Below, in pieces: positions 6,092 through 12,813 of a stretch of 12,813 nucleotides of DNA. The stretch is from Acidobacteriota bacterium. GTDB lineage: Bacteria > Acidobacteriota > Thermoanaerobaculia > Gp7-AA8. The position numbers and the translations under genes are program-made. Under the pieces are notes generated by a model. That model had not been told where the DNA came from, ran no database searches, and saw only the letters and a list, made by a program, of their open reading frames with translations. The stretch lies in assembly GCA_003222375.1 (NCBI GenBank), contig QHVX01000102.1:3213-16025 (forward strand), given 5' to 3'. The first letter of the stretch is position 1. Every line of letters starts with the position of its first letter.

Positions 6092-8379
6092 ATCACCAGC
6101 TCGGCGATCACTTGAATCGAAGAGACATTCTGGAACCCGCGAGGCAATTTGAGCCCGCGCTGCGCGCGCTTGCCGATGTAGGACTCGAGGTCCGACGGCT
6201 TCAGATTCGTATAGCGCTTTCCGGCATGCACGACGAGAGTGCCGTCCGGCGGAACGACAGCCGTGCTGACGACTTTCTCGGGCGCGATCGGCGTTCGATG
6301 AATCTTGATCGTCTGCACGCCTTTGCCGCGAGTGAGCTGCGGCAATTCCTTCGTACCGAACAGCAGCAATTTTCCTTCGGTGGTCGCAGCAGCGACATGA
6401 TCTCTATTGACATTCTCCACGCGCTGCGGCTTCAGCGTGGTTGCTTTCTCGTTCACGTTGACGATCGTTTTCCCCGCTTTACGATCGGTGACGAATTCCT
6501 CGAACCGCGCGATGAAGCCGTATCCGTCATCGGTGGTCAGCAACCACAGGTCATCGGGATCGCCCATCATGACGCCGGTGAACGTCGCGCCGGGCGGCGG
6601 AGTGAGAAACGCGGTGAGCGGTTCGCCATGTCCTTTGGCAGACGGCAGCTCGTGTGCCGGCAGTGCGTACGTGCGGCCGGTCGAGTCGAGGAAAACCGCA
6701 ACCTGATTGCTGCGGCCGTGCGTCGAGTGCGAAAACGCGTCGCCGGCTTTGTATTGCAACACGTTCGGATCGATGTCGTGTCCTTTCGCGGCGCGCACCC
6801 AACCTTTTTCTGAGAGAACGATGGTCACGGGCTCCGACGGAATCAAGGCCGTCGCGTCGAGCGCCTTGGCTGCTTCTCGCTCCACAATCGGCGAGCGGCG
6901 GCGATCGCCGAATTCCTCGGCGTCGCGCTCGAGCTCCTCGCGCACCTGTTTCTTGAGGCGCACTTTCGATCCCAGAATCTTCTCGAGATTCGTGCGCTCC
7001 TCGGCCAGCTTCGGTTGCGCGCCGCGGATCTGCATCTCCTCGAGTTTATTGAGGTAGCGCAACTTCAGCTCCAGGATCGCCTCAGCCTGCGGATCGGAGA
7101 GCTTGAAGCGCTTCATCAACGCCGGCTTCGGCTGGTCTTCGCGGCGAATGATCTTGATGACTTCGTCGATGTTCAGGTATGCGATGAGGTAGCCGTCGAG
7201 AATGTGCAGCCGCGCGTTGACCTGATCGTAGCGGTGCTGCAGCCGCCGCCTGACGGTCTCGGTGCGGAACTCCAGCCACTCCAGGAGCAGATCTTTGAGC
7301 GTGTAGAGACGCGGACGGCCGTCGAGGCCGATGATGTTCATGTTCACGCGGTAGGTGCGTTCGAGATCGGTGGTCGCGAAGAGATGGGCCATCAGCTCGT
7401 CGGCATCGACGCGGTTCGAGCGCGGGACGATCACCAGCCGGGTCGGGTTTTCGTGATCTGACTCGTCGCGGAGATCGTCGACCATGGGCAGCTTCTTGGC
7501 CTGCATCTGCTGCGCGATCTGCTGCAGCACCTTGCTGGGCGAGACCTGAAACGGCAGCGCGGTGATCACGACGTCGCCGCCTTCGATCTCCCATCTGGCG
7601 CGCTGGCGGATCGACCCGTTGCCGGTCTTGTACATGTCGCGAATCTCCGACAGCGGCGTGATGATCTCGGCGTCAGTCGGAAAATCTGGACCTTTAATAT
7701 GCTTGGTAATTTGTGCGATATTCAAGTCGGGATGATCGAGCAGCTCCAGGCAGGCATTGATGACTTCGCGGACGTTGTGCGAAGGGATGTCGGTCGCCAT
7801 TCCGACTGCGATTCCCGACGCGCCGTTGAGCAGCACGTGCGGGAGCCGCGACGGCAATAGCTTCGGTTCGCGCAGGGTGCCATCGAAGTTCTGACCCCAA
7901 TCGGTCGTCCCCTGCTCGAGCTCGGAGAGCAGCGTCTGCGCGAACTTCGTCAGCCGCGTCGCGGTGTAGCGCATGGCCGCGAAGGACTTCGGATCGTCGG
8001 GCGAGCCCCAGTTGCCCTGCCCTTCGATCAGCCGGTAGCGCATTGAAAAGTCCTGCGCCATCAGCACCATCGCTTCATAGCAGGCGGTGTCGCCGTGCGG
8101 ATGAAACTTGCCGATGACGTCACCGACCGTCCGCGCCGATTTCTTGAACTTCGCGGTCGCGCTGAGGCCCAGCTCCGACATCGCGTAGATGATGCGTCGC
8201 TGCACCGGCTTGAGTCCGTCCGCGATGTGCGGCAGCGCGCGATCGAGGATGACGTACATCGAATAGTCGAGGTACGCCTTGCGCGCGAACGTCGCGACAG
8301 GAGTGTGCTCGATGTCGGGCGGGAGCGGTGGCGGGGGCGCCTTGAGAGTGAGTTGCTCTTTGCTCTTACGCGTGGCCAT
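6088..8379 (-). CDS. parC: DNA topoisomerase IV subunit A (ParC)
   Basis: This 763-residue protein forms, with ParE, the A2B2 type II topoisomerase that unlinks replicated chromosomes. After a proline-rich tail (1-28) comes the breakage-reunion domain: YLDYSMYVILDRALPHIADG (36-55), then SARTVGDVIGKFHPHGDTAC (81-100) and AAMRYTATRL (134-143), with Y138 the DNA-linking tyrosine and R137 beside it. The quinolone-resistance region reads GDTACYE (96-102), with T98 and E102 matching E. coli ParC S80 and E84. Later landmarks are LPMVDDLRDESDHENPTR, TTDLERTYRVNMN and the C-terminal domain (LPSAKGHGEPLT, QLTRGKGVQ). ParC rather than GyrA is favoured by close likeness to E. coli ParC from memory, the lack of a QRRGGKG GyrA box and the adjacent parE. 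There is no Shine-Dalgarno: the ATG follows the heptad hairpin by five bases. Confidence 0.95.
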   Translation of the reverse strand: MATRKSKEQLTLKAPPPPLPPDIEHTPVATFARKAYLDYSMYVILDRALPHIADGLKPVQRRIIYAMSELGLSATAKFKKSARTVGDVIGKFHPHGDTACYEAMVLMAQDFSMRYRLIEGQGNWGSPDDPKSFAAMRYTATRLTKFAQTLLSELEQGTTDWGQNFDGTLREPKLLPSRLPHVLLNGASGIAVGMATDIPSHNVREVINACLELLDHPDLNIAQITKHIKGPDFPTDAEIITPLSEIRDMYKTGNGSIRQRARWEIEGGDVVITALPFQVSPSKVLQQIAQQMQAKKLPMVDDLRDESDHENPTRLVIVPRSNRVDADELMAHLFATTDLERTYRVNMNIIGLDGRPRLYTLKDLLLEWLEFRTETVRRRLQHRYDQVNARLHILDGYLIAYLNIDEVIKIIRREDQPKPALMKRFKLSDPQAEAILELKLRYLNKLEEMQIRGAQPKLAEERTNLEKILGSKVRLKKQVREELERDAEEFGDRRRSPIVEREAAKALDATALIPSEPVTIVLSEKGWVRAAKGHDIDPNVLQYKAGDAFSHSTHGRSNQVAVFLDSTGRTYALPAHELPSAKGHGEPLTAFLTPPPGATFTGVMMGDPDDLWLLTTDDGYGFIARFEEFVTDRKAGKTIVNVNEKATTLKPQRVENVNRDHVAAATTEGKLLLFGTKELPQLTRGKGVQTIKIHRTPIAPEKVVSTAVVPPDGTLVVHAGKRYTNLKPSDLESYIGKRAQRGLKLPRGFQNVSSIQVIAELVM

Positions 8380-8382
8380 ACC

Positions 8383-8458
8383 AATGCAGAATGCAGAATG
8401 CAGAATGCAGAAACAAGAAGTTTTTTAATTCTGCATTCTGCATTTTGCATTCTGCATT
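8383..8458. repeat. Heptad-repeat inverted repeat (30-bp hairpin) filling the parE-parC spacer
   Basis: The left arm is four perfect tandem copies of ATGCAGA (8384-8390, 8391-8397, 8398-8404, 8405-8411). The right arm is four copies of the reverse complement TCTGCAT (8430-8436, 8437-8443, 8444-8450, 8451-8457), the third being TTTGCAT. With flanking A-T pairs (8383/8458 and 8412/8429) the arms form a 30-bp stem with one imperfect pair and a 16-base loop (8413-8428) that contains six consecutive T on the plus strand. The minus-strand transcript of the operon would fold into this stem. The outer edge overlaps the last base of the parE stop codon, and parC starts five bases beyond the other side. 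It lacks the GC-rich stem and trailing U-run of a rho-independent terminator. Confidence 0.95.
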
Positions 8459-10350
8459 CATTCCAGGATCTCCGCTTTGTTGCCCTCTTCCATCAACCAT
8501 TCTTTGCGATCGCCCGCCCGCCCTTTCGCCAACAACATATCAATCGTGGCGTCGGCCCCGTCCTTCGGATTGAGGGTGAGTTTCACGAGGCGGCGCGTGT
8601 CGCGATTCATGGTGGTCTCGCGAAGCTGCATCGGATTCATTTCGCCGAGGCCTTTGAAGCGCTGGATGTTGACGCGGCCTTTGATGCCCTCGGCCTCGAT
8701 GCGCTGCAGGATGCCGTCGCGCTCGTGCTGGTCGAGCGCGTAGTAAACGTTTTTGCCGATGTCGATGCGGAAGAGCGGCGGCATGGCGACGTAGATCCGT
8801 CCATCGAGGACGAGCTTTCGAAAATGTCTCACGAAAAGTGCACACAATAATGTTGCTATATGGGCGCCGTCGGAGTCGGCATCGGCGAGGATGCAGACCT
8901 TTCCGTAGCGGAGGCCCTTCACATCATCCGAGCCCGGATCGATGCCGAGTGCCACGGCGATGTCGTGAACTGCCTCCGAGGAGAGCACCTCGTTCGGATC
9001 GACTTCCCACGTGTTCAGAATCTTTCCGCGCAGCGGCATGATCGCCTGATACTCCCGATCGCGCGCCTGCTTTGCGGATCCGCCCGCGGAATCGCCCTCG
9101 ACGAGGAACAGCTCCGTCTCGCCGAGATCGCTCGATGTGCAATCGGCGAGCTTTCCGGGAAGCGCGGGACCGCTGATCAGCTTTTTCCGCTCGACTTTTT
9201 TGCCCTGGCGCAGGCGCGTCATCGCCGCCGAGATCGCGACCTGCGCGATCGCTTCTCCCGCGGAAACGTTGTTGTTCAACCAGATCGAGAAGGCATCCTG
9301 CGTGACGCCCGAAACGAACGCCGACGCTTCGCGCGACGACAATCGATCTTTCGTCTGTCCCGTGAATTGCGGCTCGGTCATGCGCAGCGAAAGGATGTAG
9401 CTGCAGCGTGACCAGACGTCCTCCGGCGTGAGCTTCACACCGCGCGGAAGAAGATTGCGCAGCTCGCAGAATTCGCGGATGGCATCGGTCAGGCCGGTGC
9501 GAAATCCATTGACGTGCGTTCCGCCCTGTGTCGTCGGAATCAGATTGACGTAGCTCTCGGTGACGAGATCGCCATCCTCGGTCAGCCAGACGATCGCCCA
9601 ATCGGCTTCCTCGTTCGATCCTTTGAAATGTCCGACGAAGGGCGGATCGGGAACGACGCTCTGCCCTTGCAGCTCGGAGGTCAGATACGCCACCAGGCCG
9701 TCTTCGTAGTACCACTCTTCGTTGTCTTTCTTGTCGCCTTCGTTGATGAACTTGATGCGAAGACCCGGCGCCAGGACGGCCTTGGCGCGCATGACGTGCT
9801 TCAGGCGGGGAACGTTGAACTTCGTAGTCTCGAAGAATTTTTCGTCGGGCCAGAAGCGGATCGTCGTGCCGGTGTTGCGTTGACCGACTTTGTCGATGGG
9901 TTTCAGCTCGGCGCGCTTCTTCCCGTCCGCGAACCACATGAAGTATTCCTTGCCGTCGCGGCGCACCCACACCTGCAATTTCTTCGAGAGCGCATTGACG
10001 ACCGAAACGCCGACGCCGTGTAGTCCGCCTGAGAATCGATAATTCTTTTCGGAGAACTTTGCGCCCGCATGGAGACGCGTCAGGATCACTTCCACGCCCG
10101 ACACGCCCTCCTTGGCATGTTTGTCCACCGGCATCCCTCGCCCGTTGTCGGAGACTGACATCGATCCGTCGGTGTGGAGCGTGACGACGATCTCGTCGCA
10201 ATATCCGGCGATGGCCTCGTCGGCAGAGTTGTCGATCACCTCCTGCGCGAGGTGATTGGGCCGCTCGGTAGCCGTGTACATTCCCGGCCGCTTGCGGACA
10301 GGTTCGAGGCCGGTGAGAACTTCGATTGCCGACGAGTCGTAACCGGACAT
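8458..10350 (-). CDS. parE: DNA topoisomerase IV subunit B (ParE)
   Basis: This 630-residue ATPase subunit of topoisomerase IV has, as far as I recall, the same length as E. coli ParE. The GHKL ATPase domain shows AQEVIDNSADEA (35-46; E37 the likely general base, N41 binding Mg-ATP), SDNGRGMPVD (67-76) and FSGGLHGVGVSVVNAL (106-121). The transducer segment includes QGGTHVNGFR (275-284). The Toprim domain has ELFLVEGDSAGG (413-424, E418) and CILADADSDGAHI (486-498; D490, D492, D494), the metal-binding acidic residues. RFKGLGEMNPMQL (564-576) closes the conserved core. The compact size, without the long GyrB insert, and the partner parC support ParE over GyrB. The ATG at 10350 shares its A with the TGA of the upstream subtilase (TGATG), so re-initiation is likely; only a poor G-rich site precedes it. 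Confidence 0.95.
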   Translation of the reverse strand: MSGYDSSAIEVLTGLEPVRKRPGMYTATERPNHLAQEVIDNSADEAIAGYCDEIVVTLHTDGSMSVSDNGRGMPVDKHAKEGVSGVEVILTRLHAGAKFSEKNYRFSGGLHGVGVSVVNALSKKLQVWVRRDGKEYFMWFADGKKRAELKPIDKVGQRNTGTTIRFWPDEKFFETTKFNVPRLKHVMRAKAVLAPGLRIKFINEGDKKDNEEWYYEDGLVAYLTSELQGQSVVPDPPFVGHFKGSNEEADWAIVWLTEDGDLVTESYVNLIPTTQGGTHVNGFRTGLTDAIREFCELRNLLPRGVKLTPEDVWSRCSYILSLRMTEPQFTGQTKDRLSSREASAFVSGVTQDAFSIWLNNNVSAGEAIAQVAISAAMTRLRQGKKVERKKLISGPALPGKLADCTSSDLGETELFLVEGDSAGGSAKQARDREYQAIMPLRGKILNTWEVDPNEVLSSEAVHDIAVALGIDPGSDDVKGLRYGKVCILADADSDGAHIATLLCALFVRHFRKLVLDGRIYVAMPPLFRIDIGKNVYYALDQHERDGILQRIEAEGIKGRVNIQRFKGLGEMNPMQLRETTMNRDTRRLVKLTLNPKDGADATIDMLLAKGRAGDRKEWLMEEGNKAEILE

Positions 10351-11558
10351 CAGCGCCGCCCCGGCCGCCGTCCGGGGATTGCGAAGATCCCGTCGAAAAC
10401 TGCGACACGCCCCGCAGCTGTCGCTTCGTCGGCATTCGCGGTATGCGAAGCGTGACTCTTGATCATCGATTCGAGCTCGACCGGGGTCAGGTCAGGATTC
10501 TTCTCGAGTAGAAGCGCCGCGATGCCGGCAATGTAAGGCGCTGCGTAGGACGTGCCGTAGTTGCCCGGGTACGGTGCTGTCGATGCGACACCGCTGCGGT
10601 AATGATCGCGAGCGCTGAGGGAAGCAACCAGGAGATTCGCGGCCGGCGCGAGGATGTCGACCGCCTCGCCTCTGCATGAGCGATCCCAGAGGTAATTCGT
10701 TGCATCGATGCCTCCGACCGTGATCAATCCGTCGATCGATGCGCCGAGGATTCCGGGAAAGGTATTCGTGTTCATGTTTTTGTCGCATTGATCGCTGCCG
10801 CCCTCGACGTGATTTCCGGCAACGGTGACGAACAGAAAGCGTTTGCCATTCGGATCGGGATTGCCGCCGGCATCGACGCCGGCGATCATCTCGCGCATCT
10901 TTTTCTCGAACGCCGGGAAATTCGGATCGGCGACCGAGGCCAGGTTGGGTGTGAAGCTCATGTTGATGATGCCGGTTTTGAATTGTGGCGTCATCGGATC
11001 AAACGCATGACGAATGATGGCGTCGAAAGTCCGGATCCAGGAACCGATGTCCTGTCCGACGTTCTCCATGTAAACCGACACCAGCCTGGCGTCGGGAGCG
11101 ATGCCGGTGTTGCGACCAACTGCCATCGACGCGGTGGCTGTTCCGTGAGTGAGAATACTGAGCGCCGCGTCGCCGCTCCAGCACGGATCGAGTGCCGGAT
11201 TGCGGCCGGTCGGACAATCGCGCCCAAGACCGTTCACGGCGATGAAGCCGATGACAGCCGGTCCATCGGCGCGCGCGAATTCGTCGTGATCGCGCATGAC
11301 GCCGGTGTCGCACAGATAAATCACCACACCTTTCCCGGTCGCTTTCCGCGTGCTCTTGAAGTCGAGGGAGCCGTCGGCGGAATCGGCGCGGTCGAGATGC
11401 CAGAGAAGATTGTCCGTGAAGCCTTCGCCGCATCCGATCAGCCGCAAATCGACCGTGCCGCCGACGCGGACCTGCTCCGCTCCACAACGGGTAGAGATGA
11501 TTTGCGCATGGACAACGGTGGTGATGAGCGCGACTGTCACAGCGGCAAGCGACCGCAC
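10350..11558 (-). CDS. Secreted S8 (subtilisin/proteinase K-like) serine protease
   Basis: This 402-residue protein starts at GTG with signal peptide MRSLAAVTVALITTVVHAQ, so it is exported. The catalytic triad is complete: D84 in IYLCDTGV (80-87), H138 in LTHGTATASMAVG (136-148) and S337 in YGTSYAAP (334-341). The oxyanion asparagine is N249 in VTVAGNH (244-250). The segment GRNTGIAPDARLVSVYM (148-164) keeps the conserved glycines and AP after the histidine. WHLDRADSADGSL (53-65) resembles the start of proteinase K-type catalytic domains. Only about 35 residues, holding C25 and C43, lie between signal peptide and catalytic domain, so no normal inhibitor I9 propeptide is present. The C-terminus is arginine-rich (GRRPGRR). 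It is a diverged tandem paralogue of the gene at 11568-12746, nine bases upstream, and overlaps parE by one base. The substrate is unknown. Confidence 0.92.
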   Translation of the reverse strand: MRSLAAVTVALITTVVHAQIISTRCGAEQVRVGGTVDLRLIGCGEGFTDNLLWHLDRADSADGSLDFKSTRKATGKGVVIYLCDTGVMRDHDEFARADGPAVIGFIAVNGLGRDCPTGRNPALDPCWSGDAALSILTHGTATASMAVGRNTGIAPDARLVSVYMENVGQDIGSWIRTFDAIIRHAFDPMTPQFKTGIINMSFTPNLASVADPNFPAFEKKMREMIAGVDAGGNPDPNGKRFLFVTVAGNHVEGGSDQCDKNMNTNTFPGILGASIDGLITVGGIDATNYLWDRSCRGEAVDILAPAANLLVASLSARDHYRSGVASTAPYPGNYGTSYAAPYIAGIAALLLEKNPDLTPVELESMIKSHASHTANADEATAAGRVAVFDGIFAIPGRRPGRR

Positions 11559-11567
11559 GCCACTATT

Positions 11568-12746
11568 TTACGGCGCGACGCGCGCAGTCTGAACCGCCGG
11601 CGCATCCTGGACGAAGGCAACCTTGCCATCGGCGTGGGTCGGATCGGGATTGAAGATGCGCGAAGGAGTGCTCTCGATGACCGATTCGATCTCGGCCGGG
11701 CTCAGCATTGGATTTTCGGAGAGGAGCCGCGCGGCGATGCCGGCGATGATCGGCGCGGCAAATGACGTTCCGGAACGGAGATTCGGATAACGGCCGCGAT
11801 AATGATCGCTGCCCGTGATCGTCGCGCTGAAGATGTCCTGCGACGGCGCCAGAATCTCGAGTCCACCTTTGCACGCGCCCGGCCACCAACTGTTTTCTTC
11901 GGTCATGCCGCCGACTGTGATCAACCCGTCGAGCTCCTTGCCCAGGGTGGCCGGGAAACGGTCGACGATGCCGGCGCGTCCGCAGCCGTTGTCGATATTG
12001 TTGCCGGCGACGACGAAGAGGAATTTCTTTCCATTCGGATCGGGACGTCCATCGGCGTCGACGCCGCCGATCATGTCGCGAATTTTTCGCTCAACAGTCG
12101 CGAAGCTCACCGGCGACGGATCAGGCATCGATTGGAGCTTCTCGAGGACCCAGCCGCTGATGTTGACGACCGCGGTGTGGAACTGGGGCGTGTTCGGATC
12201 CCACGCATGGCGGATGATGAAGTTGAGGCCGTCGAGATACGTGCGCGTGGTCGCGAGCGCCGATTCGTTCATCACGCGCACACTCACGATCATCGCCACC
12301 AGCGACGCGACGCTCGTTCCATGCGACGCGCCCACGACCTCGGACCAATTCGTGTAGCAGGGTTCGATCGCTTTGTTGCGGCTGACGCAGTTCGATGCGC
12401 CGACAGTCAGCGGCGCGGCAGCATCGAAACCCGCAATCACGCGGTTGCCGAACTCGACATGCGACGCCAAAACGCCGGTATCCATGACATAGACGATGCT
12501 TCCGGCGCCGCCGTGACGCCGGTGATACCGGCCATCGAGATTTCCGTCGGTTTGATCGATTCGGTCGAGATGCCAGAGAAGGTCGACATGCGCGTCGTCG
12601 CTGCAACCTGCCAGGCGTGCAGAGGAGTGGACGGAGTCGAGTGGAACTTCAGTCTCCCGGCAATAGGTGGAGACGGACTCCGAATCCGCCGCGCACAGTG
12701 GAACCACCGCGGAAATAAGAACTGCGCAAGCGAAGAGCGATCGCAC
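11568..12746 (-). CDS. Secreted S8 serine protease with a deletion after the catalytic histidine
   Basis: This 392-residue protein starts at GTG; residues 1-20 (MRSLFACAVLISAVVPLCAA) form a signal peptide. The triad is D89 (VYVMDTGV), H142 (ASHGTSVASLVA) and S328 (RSGTSFAAP), with oxyanion N249 (FVVAGNN), so activity is possible. Relatives share WHLDRIDQTDGNLDG (58-72), and LDRID is typical of the proteinase K branch. Unlike its neighbour, the chain runs directly from SLVA to MIVSVRVM, missing about a dozen residues that normally read GxxxGxAPxA. C29 and C48 match the paired cysteines before the paralogue's catalytic domain, and again no I9 propeptide is seen. It appears to be the first gene of the five-gene minus-strand operon. 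No Shine-Dalgarno or convincing promoter is visible in the 67 bases upstream that the window includes. Confidence 0.9.
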   Translation of the reverse strand: MRSLFACAVLISAVVPLCAADSESVSTYCRETEVPLDSVHSSARLAGCSDDAHVDLLWHLDRIDQTDGNLDGRYHRRHGGAGSIVYVMDTGVLASHVEFGNRVIAGFDAAAPLTVGASNCVSRNKAIEPCYTNWSEVVGASHGTSVASLVAMIVSVRVMNESALATTRTYLDGLNFIIRHAWDPNTPQFHTAVVNISGWVLEKLQSMPDPSPVSFATVERKIRDMIGGVDADGRPDPNGKKFLFVVAGNNIDNGCGRAGIVDRFPATLGKELDGLITVGGMTEENSWWPGACKGGLEILAPSQDIFSATITGSDHYRGRYPNLRSGTSFAAPIIAGIAARLLSENPMLSPAEIESVIESTPSRIFNPDPTHADGKVAFVQDAPAVQTARVAP

Positions 12747-12813
12747 GCGAAGAACCCGAAGTTTTTTGGACGACCGGGATTAACTGTGAGACAAACTCAT
12801 CCAAATGGCAAGA

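Noticed and set aside
8391..8573. Small open frames reading out of the heptad repeat (MQNAEC..., FCILHSAF...)
   Set aside because: The peptide repeats simply translate the 7-base DNA repeat, and the rest is antisense to parE.
8924..10435. 503-codon minus-strand open frame across parE in another frame
   Set aside because: It is an Arg-rich shadow of parE, whose frame holds all the ATPase and Toprim motifs.
10788..11765. 325-codon plus-strand open frame across the subtilase pair
   Set aside because: It runs antisense to two genes with complete catalytic triads, and has no signal peptide, motif or ribosome binding site.
12771..12811. Possible promoter upstream of the five-gene operon (TTGCCA on the minus strand at 12811-12806)
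   Set aside because: The -35-like box is good, but the nearest -10-like hexamer (GTTAAT) is 21 bases away, and the 17-base position reads CACAGT. The window also ends there, so a better promoter may lie outside.

Overview
The window (12,813 bases, GC-rich) looks like chromosomal DNA of a Gram-negative soil- or sediment-type bacterium. Several products carry Sec signal peptides, one resembles a periplasmic di-haem peroxidase, and there is a lipoprotein signal peptidase gene. ELWxxDGT propellers, proteinase K-like subtilases and heptanucleotide repeats made me think of uncultured Acidobacteriota or a similar group. That placement is a weak inference; no rRNA or other strong taxonomic marker is present. 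I see no tRNA, rRNA, CRISPR array, insertion sequence or prophage gene.

Left part, 1-3315. A secreted metal-dependent amidohydrolase runs off the left edge on the minus strand (1-893). It is divergent from a tight plus-strand cluster: a secreted TPR protein (965-1618), a MauG/cytochrome-c-peroxidase-like di-haem protein that overlaps it by 10 bases (1609-2526), and an FRG-domain protein 15 bases further on (2542-3315). The 71-base divergent intergenic region carries three tandem GTTAAC palindromes with a 7-base period.

Middle, 3320-5618. An ELWxxDGT-repeat propeller protein (minus, 3320-4696) and a YncE/YVTN-type seven-bladed propeller (plus, 4695-5618) are divergent. Their start codons overlap on a single CATG, so neither gene has an upstream region outside the other.

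Right part, 5672-12746. Five minus-strand genes are arranged as an operon, in transcription order: two related secreted subtilases (11568-12746, 10350-11558), parE (8458-10350), parC (6088-8379) and a shortened lspA (5672-6091). Junctions are 9 bases, a shared base, a 78-base hairpin spacer, and a 4-base overlap. ParE and ParC together form topoisomerase IV and closely resemble the Escherichia coli proteins from memory.

Most notable points: the parE-parC spacer is almost entirely a 30-bp hairpin made of four heptad units on each arm, and parC has no visible Shine-Dalgarno outside it. The LspA product ends before the conserved motif that carries the second catalytic aspartate. The promoter-proximal subtilase lacks the conserved segment just after its catalytic histidine. 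Housekeeping topoisomerase genes sit downstream of secreted proteases. I did not find a clear, complete, previously undescribed system; the hairpin and the operon arrangement are the best leads.
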